64,000 bases of DNA from Candidatus Homeothermus arabinoxylanisolvens. GTDB lineage: Bacteria; Bacteroidota; Bacteroidia; Bacteroidales; Muribaculaceae. The stretch is taken from NCBI GenBank assembly GCA_001689405.1, contig LUJO01000060.1:65438-129437 (forward strand), written 5' to 3'. Of the stretch, positions 26,955-37,136 are shown one piece after another. Numbering within the stretch: position 1 is the first letter of the stretch; the number at the start of each line of letters is the position of its first letter. Both the position numbers and the translations under genes were made by a program. The notes under the pieces are model-generated. The model saw only the letters and a list, made by a program, of their open reading frames with translations, did no database searches and was not told the DNA's origin.

Positions 26955-28694
26955 ATGAAAAAGCTATTATACATATCAATAGTGGCGGCCGCGTCGATGG
27001 CCATGACCGGCTGTATTGAGGAGGTGAATCCGCAGAGCAATGTCGTCACCTCCGATCAGGCCGGCAATGCTCCGGGAAGTTTCAACAACTTTGTCGACGC
27101 TCTGACCTCGTCAATAACCGGAGTGGCCACCTATACCGGCGGCGTCAACTATAGTCCGAGTCTTACCGACTATCCGTCTGACTACGGATATTGCTCTACA
27201 TTCCTTATGTGGGATGTCATGGGTCAGGACATCGCTCTTACCAACTCGGACTATCCGTATTCGGTTTGGGCTTATTGCTCTGTCGGTCTCGGTCCGCGTT
27301 ATGCCATAGCGCAGATACCTATCACGTATTATTACGGATGGATAAAGAACTGCAATACGGTGCTCGGAATGGTGGATGAAAACAATGTGCCCGAAAATCG
27401 CCGTGTCGGTGTCGGTATAGCCTATGTCATGCGTGCCATGTTTTACATGGATCTGGCGCGTCTGTATGGTGAAACTACGTACGCTCTCGATCCGCAGGCT
27501 CCCACCGCTCCTATTGTGACCGAAAAGACCACACCTACCGCCGGTACTGTCAATCCACGCGCTACCAACGAGGAGATGTTCGGGTTCATACTCGACGATC
27601 TTGACAAGGCTGAGACTATGTTGGCCGACTATCACCGTGCCGACATATACACTCCCGACGTATCGGTTGTAAACGGACTTCGTGCACGTGCTTACCTGAC
27701 AATGGAGGACTGGCCCAATGCCGAGAAGTATGCGAAACTCGCACAGGCCGGTTATTCGATGATGAGCGAGAGCGAGTATACCGACCGCAATACGGGCTTC
27801 AATACGCCTACTTCATCATGGATGTTCGGTACCCGGTTCAAAGCCGATGACCAGTGCATTCAGGAAAATGATGCCGATGCCTCATGGGGTTCGCTGCTGT
27901 CGCTTGAGATAGCCAGTCAGGATCTCGGTGGAGGCGGTTGCGGATATGCGTCCAACTACTACGGTCCAATGGCCATAGACTACCATCTCTATCAGACAAT
28001 ACCGTCGACCGACTTCCGCAAGAAGTGCTTTATCGACTTCTCTATTGCCGATACTTACAATCCGGTTAAGGACAGCGCTCCCGAACCTACTCAGGCTACA
28101 GTGGAGTTTGCTTCACGTTATTCCGACTATCCCGAATTTCTCGCCAACAACAGCATCGGTAATAATGAGACAGGTTATACCCTCGGTGGAGCTTGTATAA
28201 AATTCCGTGCCGCCGGAGGCGAAGAGGGCCGCAAGAACCAGTATGTAGGTTTCCTTATGTCAGTGCCTTATATGCGTGTTGAGGAGATGAAGCTTATAGA
28301 GGCCGAGGCTGCCGGCATGCAGAGTGAGCCGCGCGGCATACAGCTGTTGACCGACTTTGCCAAGACCCGTGACCCGCAGTATGTCTACGGTACTCATAAC
28401 GAGGCTTACGGTAATTCATCGACAACGCCTTTCCGTAATGAGGTGTGGTGGCAGCGTCGTGTCGAGTTGTGGGGCGAGGGTTTTGCAACTTATGACATCA
28501 AGCGTCTTAACAAAGGTATAATACGAAGCTACGAGGGCACCAACCATATCAATCTGTATCAATGGAATACCGACACTCCTCCGCAGTGGATGACCCTTTG
28601 CTTTGTAGGTACCGAGGCCAATTATAACACCTTGTTGATAAACAATCCCACACCGGTGGCTCCGACCGGCAACTCTCCCATGCATGTGTGGTAA
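26955..28694 (+). CDS. SusD/RagB family nutrient-binding lipoprotein
   Basis: 579 aa. Lipobox MAMTGCIEE (Cys near residue 20). TPR-like helices such as VGVGIAYVMRAMFYMDLARLYGE (split), SVVNGLRARAYLTMEDWPNAEKYA and the C-terminal RRVELWGEG/YDIKRLN are typical of SusD. It forms the lid over the SusC barrel. Lies between susC and a SusE-position lipoprotein. Confidence 0.93.
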   Translation: MKKLLYISIVAAASMAMTGCIEEVNPQSNVVTSDQAGNAPGSFNNFVDALTSSITGVATYTGGVNYSPSLTDYPSDYGYCSTFLMWDVMGQDIALTNSDYPYSVWAYCSVGLGPRYAIAQIPITYYYGWIKNCNTVLGMVDENNVPENRRVGVGIAYVMRAMFYMDLARLYGETTYALDPQAPTAPIVTEKTTPTAGTVNPRATNEEMFGFILDDLDKAETMLADYHRADIYTPDVSVVNGLRARAYLTMEDWPNAEKYAKLAQAGYSMMSESEYTDRNTGFNTPTSSWMFGTRFKADDQCIQENDADASWGSLLSLEIASQDLGGGGCGYASNYYGPMAIDYHLYQTIPSTDFRKKCFIDFSIADTYNPVKDSAPEPTQATVEFASRYSDYPEFLANNSIGNNETGYTLGGACIKFRAAGGEEGRKNQYVGFLMSVPYMRVEEMKLIEAEAAGMQSEPRGIQLLTDFAKTRDPQYVYGTHNEAYGNSSTTPFRNEVWWQRRVELWGEGFATYDIKRLNKGIIRSYEGTNHINLYQWNTDTPPQWMTLCFVGTEANYNTLLINNPTPVAPTGNSPMHVW

Positions 28695-28725
28695 ACATCA
28701 ATCACTACATTAATAATATAGAACG

Positions 28726-29625
28726 ATGAAAAATCTTATATACAGACTATTTCTGATTCTCGGAGTAACTGTACTCGCCACGGCGTGCGGCGATGACGAC
28801 AATTACGGACCGGGACCGCAGTCGCAGGGTGCGTTTTTCCCTGCCGGCACCAACACTACTTATGTCGACATATTTCCGGGCGATACTCAGCGCTCTTTTA
28901 CCATAGCACGCAGTAACTCGCAGGGCGCGGCGACGGTTGACCTTGAGGTGGATGACCCTGCTGGAATATTTCATTTTCCCGCGAGTGTGTCGTTTGCTGA
29001 CGGAGAGTCGACAGTGGATTTCAACGTCACGTTTGACTTCGATGACCTCGACTTCGTAGACTACACCGTGATTGTAAAAATCCCCGATGATCAGGCCTAT
29101 CTTTACGGTACTCCCGCTCTGTCTCTGACTCTGGGCATGGACGAGAGCCTGCGTTGGGAGCCGCTAGAGGAAAAGGCTATGTATTATGACGGCTACTTCT
29201 CGTCATTGTTTGGCCTTCCGATTTATAACTGGGAGGTTGCTGTAGAGAAGAAAGTCGGCTCTTCCGGCAATTACCGTTTGGTGAATCCTTACTCGGAGTG
29301 GCCTATGATCGGGGCTGCCGACTATGATCCTGACCGTGTATGGTATCTTGAGATAAATGCCGATGATCCCGAAGGCGTATACATACCTTTATGTGAATCG
29401 GGTATAGACCTCGGTTACGGTCCTACCTCATTGTGGAGTATGGCATCATATTATATGGATCGTGGCAATTCGTTTGCAGCAGTTAAAGCCAACGGTTTCT
29501 GCGGCAAACTCGAGAACGGAGTCATAACTTTCCCCAACAAGGGATTGTGTCTGGTGATGGACGGACTGTATCAGGCCAACGCCAACAACGGCTTCCGCCT
29601 TGAACTTCCCGCGTCGGAGCGTTGA
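28726..29625 (+). CDS. SusE-position surface lipoprotein
   Basis: 299 aa with lipobox ATACGDDD (Cys near residue 21). The N-terminal half is beta-rich with Asp/Pro/Phe-rich strands (FPGDTQRSFTIARS, DLEVDDPAGIF) like a Calx-beta or DUF4843-type sandwich. The rest is unassigned. It starts 31 bp after susD, and genes in this place usually encode surface glycan- or ligand-binding proteins. I do not recognise an exact family. Followed by a strong hairpin. Confidence 0.7.
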   Translation: MKNLIYRLFLILGVTVLATACGDDDNYGPGPQSQGAFFPAGTNTTYVDIFPGDTQRSFTIARSNSQGAATVDLEVDDPAGIFHFPASVSFADGESTVDFNVTFDFDDLDFVDYTVIVKIPDDQAYLYGTPALSLTLGMDESLRWEPLEEKAMYYDGYFSSLFGLPIYNWEVAVEKKVGSSGNYRLVNPYSEWPMIGAADYDPDRVWYLEINADDPEGVYIPLCESGIDLGYGPTSLWSMASYYMDRGNSFAAVKANGFCGKLENGVITFPNKGLCLVMDGLYQANANNGFRLELPASER

Positions 29626-29694
29626 TGACGCTTCACGCATTACAACGGTTACATTCTTTGTAACATTATAATTCATACTACAAAAATTGACCTA

Positions 29695-29726
29695 AGCATA
29701 CGCTCGATGTGAATCGGGCGTATGCT
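29695..29726 (+). terminator. Terminator of the susCDE locus
   Basis: AGCATACGC / GCGTATGCT (29695-29703 and 29718-29726) continues inward through a T-G wobble and CGAT/ATCG to a GTGA loop, giving about 14 bp. An AT-rich tract follows. A second small hairpin (GTTACA/TGTAAC) lies at 29648-29664. Confidence 0.65.
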
Positions 29727-29774
29727 GTATTATATATAATATATGTAATGTCCTTTGTTAAGGCCGGGAAAATA

Positions 29775-29807
29775 TTTGGGACGTATAGGTTAAAAGGTGT
29801 ATATTTG
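29775..29807 (+). promoter_or_regulatory. Promoter of the M48 metalloprotease
   Basis: TTTG at 29775-29778, 21 bp, then TATATTTG at 29800-29807. Both boxes match the Bacteroidetes consensus at normal spacing, with a 27-nt gap to the ATG at 29835. Confidence 0.75.
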
Positions 29808-29834
29808 CGACATAATTCTAATAATAAACCTTTC

Positions 29835-30632
29835 ATGAAAAAGATAGCTAAATTACTTTGTGTATTTGCCGCGTTGGCGCTGGCTATGCCCGCTATGGCG
29901 CAGTTCAATCTGAAAAAGGCCATAAACAGTGCCAAGAAAGTCGGTGAGGCCGTGACGCTGACCGACGAGGACATGAACAACTATGTGAAAGAGTACATTA
30001 CTTGGATGGATACCCACAACAAAGTGTGTGAACCTGACCATCCTTATACGCAGCGTCTTAATAAACTGACCGAGGGTCTGACTTCTGTTGACGGTACTCC
30101 GCTTAACTTCAAGGTTTACTGGGTGGTTGACGTGAATGCGTTTGCCTGTGCCGACGGCAGTGTACGTGTATTTGCCGCACTGATGGACATCATGAGCGAC
30201 GACGAGCTCCTCGGTGTCATAGGACATGAGATAGGCCACGTTGCCAACAAGCACTCCAAAAAGGCGTTCAAGACCGCTCTTCTGGCATCGGCTCTGAAAG
30301 AGGGCGTAGGCGCTACCGGCGGTACTGCCGCAGCCCTTACCGACTCGCAGCTCGGTGACCTCGGCGAAGCTCTTACCAATGCAAAGTTCTCGCAGAAGCA
30401 GGAGAACGAAGCCGACGACTACGGCTACAACTTCCTGAAAGACAACGGCAAGAACCCATGGGCCATGTCTATGTCATTCAAGCGTCTTAAGGCCATTCAG
30501 GAGGAACAGGGCATAGGTAAGACCAGCAAGATCAACCAGCTCTTCTCTTCTCATCCCGATCTTGACAAGCGCATACAGCGCATGGAGAAGCGTGCCAAAG
30601 ATGAAGGCATCACTCCTCCCGCGCAGCAATGA
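29835..30632 (+). CDS. Secreted M48 family metallopeptidase
   Basis: 265 aa from the ATG at 29835, which opens a signal peptide (AALALAMPAMAQ) and sits after a good promoter; the longer in-frame start at 29709 precedes that promoter and is rejected. The zinc site HEIGH lies in VIGHEIGHVANKHSKK, and the third ligand is the Glu of ENEADDYG. This matches the short periplasmic LoiP/YcaL-like M48 proteins that degrade misfolded envelope proteins. It ends 14 bp from the convergent PFOR gene. Confidence 0.88.
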   Translation: MKKIAKLLCVFAALALAMPAMAQFNLKKAINSAKKVGEAVTLTDEDMNNYVKEYITWMDTHNKVCEPDHPYTQRLNKLTEGLTSVDGTPLNFKVYWVVDVNAFACADGSVRVFAALMDIMSDDELLGVIGHEIGHVANKHSKKAFKTALLASALKEGVGATGGTAAALTDSQLGDLGEALTNAKFSQKQENEADDYGYNFLKDNGKNPWAMSMSFKRLKAIQEEQGIGKTSKINQLFSSHPDLDKRIQRMEKRAKDEGITPPAQQ

Positions 30633-30646
30633 CATGGGAAAGTACA

Positions 30647-33600
30647 TTAGTGTCCTTGTGACTGCTTAAGAAGTATATCGTACAAGAGGTCGCAGTGCTC
30701 TTTCAGTTCAGGCTGGAGTATTGCGGCCTCTTCCGCGTCAAGCATCTTGAGGTCCACGTAGCGGTCCTCGCCGTTGATGAAGTCGAGGAGCGAGCCGTCG
30801 GGGGCCGCGCTGTCCAGCTGTAGCGGCTGCAGACCCTGCGCTTTTCGACGCGGGTCGTAACGATACAATGGCCAATAGCCCGACTTGACAGCTTTTCGTT
30901 CTTCTACAATGCTGTTGCCCATGCCGGCTCTGATGCCATGATTTATGCACGGACAGTATGCTATTACTATCGACGGGCCGGGATAGGAGTCGGCCTCTAC
31001 GAAGGCTTTTATTGCCTGCATATAGTTGGCGCCGAGCGCTATCGAAGCCACGTATACATTGCCGTAGGTCATCATCATGCGGCCGAGGTCTTTTTTGAAC
31101 GTGCGCTTGCCGTCGGCCGAGTATTTGGCCACGGCTCCCAGCGGAGTGGCTTTCGATGTCTGACCGCCGGTGTTGGAGTAGCACTCTGTGTCCATGACAA
31201 GCAGGTTTATGTCACGATCCTGAGCAAGTACATGGTCGAGTCCGCCGAATCCTATGTCGTAGGCCCAGCCGTCGCCACCTATGGCCCATACGCTCTTCTT
31301 GGCAAACATGTCTGACAATTCCCGGATTTCGGCGGTGGTGTCGGTGTCGGGAAGCAGTTTTAATACGGCCTCACCGGCTTCCGCCGATGCCGTGGGGTCA
31401 TTGAATGAGTCGAGCCACTTCTGCATGGCTGTTTTCAGTCCGGCGTCGGTTGACTTGTCGGCTACGGCGTCGTGTATTAGCTCGGCAAGTCGGCCACGAC
31501 GCTGTGTCACGGCTACTTCCATTCCGTAGCCGTATTCCGCGTTGTCCTCAAAGAGCGAGTTGCCCCATGCCGGACCTTGACCCCGGACGTTGGTGCAGTA
31601 GGCGTTGCTCGGGAAGTTGGCTCCCCATATGGAGCTACAGCCCGTGGCGTTGGCTATTATCATGCGCTCGCCCATCAACTGTGTGAGGAGTTTCACGTAG
31701 GGTGTCTCGCCGCATCCCGCACAGGCGCCCGAGAATTGCAGCAACGGCTGATAGAACTGCGAGCCGTTTATTGTGGCTCGCGGCACTATGCCCTCTTTCA
31801 GGGTCACTTTGTCAAGAACGTACTGCAGAAGAGGTTCCTGCACGTGCAGATCCTCTTCAATCGGTACCATGGTCAGGGCATGTCCGGGACATATCACCGC
31901 ACATGAGCCGCAGCCGGTGCAGTCATGTGGAAATACCTGAATACGGTAGCGATAGGCGCTTAACTTCCCCGATGCCGGTTTTGTGACGAAGTCCGCAGGT
32001 GCGTTTTGCACTTCTTCCGGAGTAAGCAGATAGGGGCGTATGGCCGCATGTGCGCATACGAGTGAGCACTCCGTGCACTCCACGCATTTGGTGGCGTCCC
32101 ACCGAGGTATGTTTATGGCGATGGTGCGTTTTTCGTAGGCTGTTGTGCCCGCCGGTAGCGAGCCGTCGGGTGATAACGCCGATACGGGCAGCATATTGCC
32201 TTCGAGCCGCAGGCACGGACGCGCCACGTTGCGGATAAACGGGGGCAGAGAAGCTACGGCGAGCTGTTCGGCTGTATCATCTGCGGCATTCAGCCACGCA
32301 GCGGGGTAGTTTATCTGCGTTATGGCATCGGCCACGAGGTCAAGCGCGGCTATGTTGCGGTTGACCATCTCGGCTCCTTCGTGCATGTAAGTGGCGGTAA
32401 TCTCGTTGCGCAGCGCCTTCATGGCTTCGTCAAAGGGAATGATGCCGCTCAGTTTGAAAAACACCGTCTCCATGATCATGTTTATCTTTACTCCGAGGCC
32501 GGTCTTGCGTGCTATGGCAGTGGCGTTAATGTTGTAGAACCGGGCTTTGCGGGCGGCGATGGCGCGTCGGAGCGAAGCCGGCAGTACGGTGTTCATGTCA
32601 TCGGCCGTCCATGACGAGTTGAGTACAAACGTGCCCCCCTCGCGCAGATTGTCGACGAGGTCAAACCGCTTTACATACATGTTTTTGTTGCACGATATGT
32701 AGTCAGCCGACTCGATCGAGTATTCCGCCTTGACGGGCTGACGGGCTATGCGAAGCTGCGATATGGTGTAGCCGCCCGATTTCTTGGCCGAGTAGTTGAA
32801 GAATGCCTGCGAGTACAGACCTTCGGTCGCTCCTATAATCTTGGCTACCTGTTTTGTGGCTCCTACCGTGCCGTCCGACCCCATGCCGTAGGATATGCTT
32901 TTCAGTACACATCCGTCATCAGGCGTTATACGGTCGGTGACTTTTAGCGAACGGTGGGTCACATCGTCATCAATACCGACGGTAAAGCCGTCGAGCGGGT
33001 CAGCGGAGGCGAGTTCGTCATATATGCGTTTTACCATCGACGGGTCAAACTCTTTGCTGCTTAGTCCGTAACGGCCTCCGATCACAGTCACCTTGCGGCC
33101 TGCGCGGCGTAGCGCCGACGACACGTCAAGATACAGCGGCTCACCTTCCGAGCCCGGTTCTTTGGTACGGTCGAGTACGGCCACCGCTTTTGCCGTGCCG
33201 GGTATGGCTTTCAGCAGCGCCTCATCGCTGAAGGGCCTGAATAGCCTTACTTTTACAAGCCCGGTCCTGTGGGGATAACCTGTCGAATCAAGATACCTTA
33301 CAGTCTCTTCTATGACTTCGCAGCTTGAGCCCATCGACACGATGACAAGCTCGGCGTCAGGGGCGCCCGCATAGTCTATAAGGCTGTAATTACGCCCTGT
33401 AAGTGTACTTACCCGGTTCATGCATGACTGTACTATGGACGGGAATTTATCGTAATGGCTGTTGGCCGCCTCGCGGTTCTGAAAGTACACGTCGGGGTTC
33501 TGTGCCGAGCCGCGCAGCACCGGATGCTCCGGATTGAGTCCGCGCTTTCTGAACGCTTTCACTTTGTCCATGTCGACGAGTCCTTTCATGTCATCGTAAC

Positions 33601-34159
33601 TCAGCAGCTCCACGGTCGAGGTCTCGTTTGACGTGCGCCATCCGTCAAAGAAGTGCACCACCGGCAGCGAGCCTTCTATGGCCGCCATATGGGCCACTAT
33701 GGCCATGTCGTGGGCTTCCTGAACGGAGTCGGAGCCAAGAAAGGCAAAGCCTGTCGTGCGGCATGCCATTATGTCCTGATGGTCGCCGAATATACTCAGG
33801 GCATGGGCGGCCACCGAACGGCAGCCTACGTGAAATACACCCGGCAGCAGTTCACCGGCTATCTTGAACATGTTGGGTATCATGAGCAGGAGGCCCTGCG
33901 AGGCCGTGAATGTGGTAGCCAGCGCTCCGGCGGCGAGTGCGCCGTGTGTGGCGCCGGCCGCCCCGAGTTCCGACTCGAGCTCCTTTACTTCCATGGTTGT
34001 GCCGAAGAGGTTCTTGACTCCGGCTATGCGCCATCGGTCGGCTATGTCGCCCATCTCGGCTATGGGGGTAATGGGGTATATCGTGGCTACGTCGCTGAAC
34101 GCATAGGCTACATACGCGGCCGCTGTGGAGCCGTCGATTATTTTCTTGATTGCTGCCAT
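30647..34159 (-). CDS. nifJ: Pyruvate:ferredoxin (flavodoxin) oxidoreductase
   Basis: 1170 aa single-chain enzyme converting pyruvate and CoA to acetyl-CoA, CO2 and reduced ferredoxin. N-terminal domain with YPITPIAEMGD, then the transketolase-C and gamma domains, then an 8Fe ferredoxin insert (CVECTECSLVCAHAA and CTGCGSCAVICPGHA). The ThDP domain carries the third-cluster cysteines (CAGCGETPY) and GDGWAYDIGFGG. Full length. It lies 86 bp downstream of the AEC carrier, with a weak hairpin between them (34196-34231 region), so it may or may not share the oxalate transcript. Confidence 0.96.
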   Translation of the reverse strand: MAAIKKIIDGSTAAAYVAYAFSDVATIYPITPIAEMGDIADRWRIAGVKNLFGTTMEVKELESELGAAGATHGALAAGALATTFTASQGLLLMIPNMFKIAGELLPGVFHVGCRSVAAHALSIFGDHQDIMACRTTGFAFLGSDSVQEAHDMAIVAHMAAIEGSLPVVHFFDGWRTSNETSTVELLSYDDMKGLVDMDKVKAFRKRGLNPEHPVLRGSAQNPDVYFQNREAANSHYDKFPSIVQSCMNRVSTLTGRNYSLIDYAGAPDAELVIVSMGSSCEVIEETVRYLDSTGYPHRTGLVKVRLFRPFSDEALLKAIPGTAKAVAVLDRTKEPGSEGEPLYLDVSSALRRAGRKVTVIGGRYGLSSKEFDPSMVKRIYDELASADPLDGFTVGIDDDVTHRSLKVTDRITPDDGCVLKSISYGMGSDGTVGATKQVAKIIGATEGLYSQAFFNYSAKKSGGYTISQLRIARQPVKAEYSIESADYISCNKNMYVKRFDLVDNLREGGTFVLNSSWTADDMNTVLPASLRRAIAARKARFYNINATAIARKTGLGVKINMIMETVFFKLSGIIPFDEAMKALRNEITATYMHEGAEMVNRNIAALDLVADAITQINYPAAWLNAADDTAEQLAVASLPPFIRNVARPCLRLEGNMLPVSALSPDGSLPAGTTAYEKRTIAINIPRWDATKCVECTECSLVCAHAAIRPYLLTPEEVQNAPADFVTKPASGKLSAYRYRIQVFPHDCTGCGSCAVICPGHALTMVPIEEDLHVQEPLLQYVLDKVTLKEGIVPRATINGSQFYQPLLQFSGACAGCGETPYVKLLTQLMGERMIIANATGCSSIWGANFPSNAYCTNVRGQGPAWGNSLFEDNAEYGYGMEVAVTQRRGRLAELIHDAVADKSTDAGLKTAMQKWLDSFNDPTASAEAGEAVLKLLPDTDTTAEIRELSDMFAKKSVWAIGGDGWAYDIGFGGLDHVLAQDRDINLLVMDTECYSNTGGQTSKATPLGAVAKYSADGKRTFKKDLGRMMMTYGNVYVASIALGANYMQAIKAFVEADSYPGPSIVIAYCPCINHGIRAGMGNSIVEERKAVKSGYWPLYRYDPRRKAQGLQPLQLDSAAPDGSLLDFINGEDRYVDLKMLDAEEAAILQPELKEHCDLLYDILLKQSQGH

Positions 34160-34245
34160 TGTGTAAGTTGTAGTTTGGTTTTGTTTTGAATCAAACGCGA
34201 GGCCATATAGATTGACCCCGCGTCTGTCGTAGAATAATTATAGTA

Positions 34246-35238
34246 TTAGAGCGAAATTCCGGGTATCGGTCCTACACACAGCTCCGTAATCCATATCCAG
34301 AGCGGGCAGAAAGCCATGAATAGTATAACCGATATGGCAAGCGATGAGGTACCCGTCGCGACGTAAGAGTCGTACTCGTCGGCGATGATGATGCCTGAGA
34401 ATGCAGGAGGAAGTGCACCGGCTACAACAAGCATGGCGAGGTTTTCGGGCGACATCTTGAAGATGAGTCCCACGATAAGCAGAAGTGCGGGCATCATGAC
34501 AAGCTTGAGGATGACACCGAGTATGCCCTGCCAGTTGATGCTGATCTTGACTGACGACAGCGTGATACCGGCGGCAAACACGGCCATGGAGGCGTTGGCG
34601 CCCTTTATAAGGTCAAATGACGGGCTTGCCCACTTCGGCCAAGGTATGCCTATGATGACCCAGATGACGGCGAGGATAGGTGCCCATGCCACAGGCTGTT
34701 CAAGGGCGTGGATTACCGGTTTCCACGGGTTGGGCTTCTTGCCTCCGTTCTTGGCTATGGCCTTTTCGTTTCCGGCGTTAAGCAGCGACAGACCTACAGG
34801 TATGCCTACGGCGTTTACGACTATACCTACTATGGCTACCACGAGGGCCACGTATGCGTTGGTGCCGAAAATAGGCTCCAGTACGGCAAATCCGAGGAAG
34901 CCGATGGTAGGCGAACCGTTGATAAGGGCCATGACGGCGGCGTCGGCCTGAGTAACTCCGCTTTTCTTGAAGCAGTATTTATAGATGTAGTACACGAGCA
35001 TGAAGCAGAACATGATCACTACAAGCGATATGATCGACAGCTTTATGTCGGCTACAAGCATCGAGCGGTCAGCGTCGACTATCGACACAAACAGGGCTGC
35101 CGGCAACGCGAAGTCAAGCACTACCTTGTTGAATGCCTTACCGTCGGAAGCGCTGAACGCACCCTTTTTCCCTGCGATATATCCGGCGAGCATCACCACG
35201 ATAATAGGGACTATGGCATATAATATGATATGTGACAT
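34246..35238 (-). CDS. AEC family carrier (YfdV-like, putative oxalate/formate or dicarboxylate transporter)
   Basis: 330 aa, about ten membrane helices, with the AEC pattern of two repeats (AIVPIIVVMLAGYIAGKKG at the start, ALPPAFSGIIIADEYD near the end). The family includes auxin efflux carriers, malonate carrier MdcF and E. coli YfdV. YfdV also sits with frc and oxc in E. coli, so this is the likely organic-acid carrier of the module. It follows oxc by 50 bp. The transported ion is inferred from context. Confidence 0.85.
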   Translation of the reverse strand: MSHIILYAIVPIIVVMLAGYIAGKKGAFSASDGKAFNKVVLDFALPAALFVSIVDADRSMLVADIKLSIISLVVIMFCFMLVYYIYKYCFKKSGVTQADAAVMALINGSPTIGFLGFAVLEPIFGTNAYVALVVAIVGIVVNAVGIPVGLSLLNAGNEKAIAKNGGKKPNPWKPVIHALEQPVAWAPILAVIWVIIGIPWPKWASPSFDLIKGANASMAVFAAGITLSSVKISINWQGILGVILKLVMMPALLLIVGLIFKMSPENLAMLVVAGALPPAFSGIIIADEYDSYVATGTSSLAISVILFMAFCPLWIWITELCVGPIPGISL

Positions 35239-35288
35239 AACAAAGTGATTTTAATGTTAGTATGCGTATATACGGGTGATACGTCTTG

Positions 35289-37025
35289 TTATACGTTGAC
35301 GGGGAAGAGGGTAGCCGGATTCAGATATCCTATGTGGCCGCTCTCCTTGCCGGAGTCGGCGGCGAGCTGCACGTCGATGAGGCAGGTCTTCTTTGACGCT
35401 ATGGCCTCGGTCAGTGCTTTTTCAAGTTCATCGGGGGTGGTGACGTAGTAGGTCTGTGCGCCGAAAGCGTCGCCGAGCTTGTCGTAACGTGCGTTGACAT
35501 TAAGAGTGGTAGGTGCCGGATCGCCGTCCTTGCCGAGATTCTGGCCTACTCCGTTATATATGCCTCCGTTGTTGAATATGACTACGGTGACGGGCAGCTT
35601 GAAGCGGCATGCAGTGCTGAAGTCCATACCGCTGAAGCCGAACGCGCTGTCGCCCTCGATGGCCACAACCGACTTTTTGGTGGCCACGGCGGCACCTACG
35701 GCAGAGCCCATGCCCATGCCCATGATAGCCCACGTGGCGCAGTCTATGCGGTGGCGGGGCAGCATCATGTCTATGGCGTTGCGGGTGTCGTCGAGGGTGT
35801 TGGCGCCTTCGTTGACGAGGATTACGTCAGGATTCTGTGCCATGACTTTTCTTACGGCGCTGAGGGCGCTCCAGTGGGTCATAGGCACGGTCTGCGGTAC
35901 GAAGCGCTGAGCGAACTTTTCGTTTTTGGCCTTGCTTTGCGACTGGATGTAGGGTAGCCAAGTCGGATCCATCGACAGCTTGTAGGAGGGCAGGGCGGCG
36001 AGCATGGCGTCGACCGATGACTCAAGGTCGCCTACTACCGGAGCCGCTATCTGCCGGTTGATGTCGATCTCTTCGGGATCTATGTCAAGCTGTATGAATT
36101 TACCTGCGGGATTCCATTTGCCGTGTCCGCGCGACAGAAGCCAGTTCAGACGTGCTCCCAAGAGCACCACTACGTCTGACTGTTCCATAAACGCGCTGCG
36201 CATGGAGTTGGCGCTTAACGGGTGGTTGTCGGGAAGAAGACCCTTGGCCATCGACATCTGGTAGAACGGTATGCCGGTGCTTTCGACAAGTTTCTTGATT
36301 TTGTCGTCAATCTGCGCGTAAGCGGCTCCCTTGCCTATAAGTATGACGGGCTTCTTTGCCGAAGCAAGCAGCTCCATGGCGCGGGTCACGGATGCCGGCG
36401 ACGGTATCATGGGCGGACAGGTATCGACCGGAGTGTACAGTGTGGCTTCGGCCGCGCTGCGGTCCATGACTGCGCCGAGGCACGGGGTGGTTATGTCAAG
36501 GTATACACCGCCGGGACGTCCCGACACCGCGGCCCGGTAAGCCCTGACAACGCCGGTCATGATGTCCTCGGGGCGGTTTATGCGGTAGGCTGCCTTGACA
36601 AGCGGCTTGGCTATGTTGAGCTGGTCAAGCCCTTCGTATGTGCCTTGCATCAGGTCGATGGGCGGACGCTCGCTTGAGCCTGATATCTGTATCATAGGAT
36701 AGCAGTTGACCGTGGCGTTGGTGGTGGCGGTAAGGCCGTTGAGGAAGCCGAGCGACGATACTGTGAGCAGTACGCCCGGAGTTTTTGTCAGAAAGCCGTG
36801 GGTGGCTGCCGCCATTCCCGCCTGCTGTTCATGACGGAAACCGAGAAATCTGATGCCCTCGCCCTGTGCGATGTAGGCAAATTCGGTCACCGGTATGCCT
36901 ACAAGGCCGTACATCGTGTCGATGCCGACTTTCTTCAGCGCTTGCGTGAGTATCCACATGCCCGTTACCTGATTGGCGGTCGACGGGTCGGTATGGGGTA
37001 TTGAAGCTAATGGATCGGTTGTCAT
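35289..37025 (-). CDS. oxc: Oxalyl-CoA decarboxylase
   Basis: 578 aa ThDP enzyme that turns oxalyl-CoA into formyl-CoA and CO2. The catalytic glutamate of the ThDP site is E66 (FRHEQQAG). The cofactor motif runs from GDSAFGFSGMD to IFNNGGIYNGVG. The C-terminal SGKESGHIGYLNP segment resembles the CoA-covering tail of characterised Oxc. The adjacent frc makes the Oxc call much stronger than for a generic acetolactate-synthase-like protein. Confidence 0.92.
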   Translation of the reverse strand: MTTDPLASIPHTDPSTANQVTGMWILTQALKKVGIDTMYGLVGIPVTEFAYIAQGEGIRFLGFRHEQQAGMAAATHGFLTKTPGVLLTVSSLGFLNGLTATTNATVNCYPMIQISGSSERPPIDLMQGTYEGLDQLNIAKPLVKAAYRINRPEDIMTGVVRAYRAAVSGRPGGVYLDITTPCLGAVMDRSAAEATLYTPVDTCPPMIPSPASVTRAMELLASAKKPVILIGKGAAYAQIDDKIKKLVESTGIPFYQMSMAKGLLPDNHPLSANSMRSAFMEQSDVVVLLGARLNWLLSRGHGKWNPAGKFIQLDIDPEEIDINRQIAAPVVGDLESSVDAMLAALPSYKLSMDPTWLPYIQSQSKAKNEKFAQRFVPQTVPMTHWSALSAVRKVMAQNPDVILVNEGANTLDDTRNAIDMMLPRHRIDCATWAIMGMGMGSAVGAAVATKKSVVAIEGDSAFGFSGMDFSTACRFKLPVTVVIFNNGGIYNGVGQNLGKDGDPAPTTLNVNARYDKLGDAFGAQTYYVTTPDELEKALTEAIASKKTCLIDVQLAADSGKESGHIGYLNPATLFPVNV

Positions 37026-37136
37026 AGTTGAACTACGTTAAATCGTTAATAGTGTGAATTTTGAAAAATCCATAGTGGTGCGCCGCTGGTGGCGTGCACC
37101 ACTATGGTGGCATATATCGAGTCCCTGCAAGGCGTG

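Noticed and set aside
30647..34159. PFOR as an oxalate oxidoreductase because it follows frc-oxc
   Set aside because: It is a full-length single-chain PFOR with the complete ferredoxin insert. Known oxalate oxidoreductases are multi-subunit, and frc-oxc already explains oxalate use.
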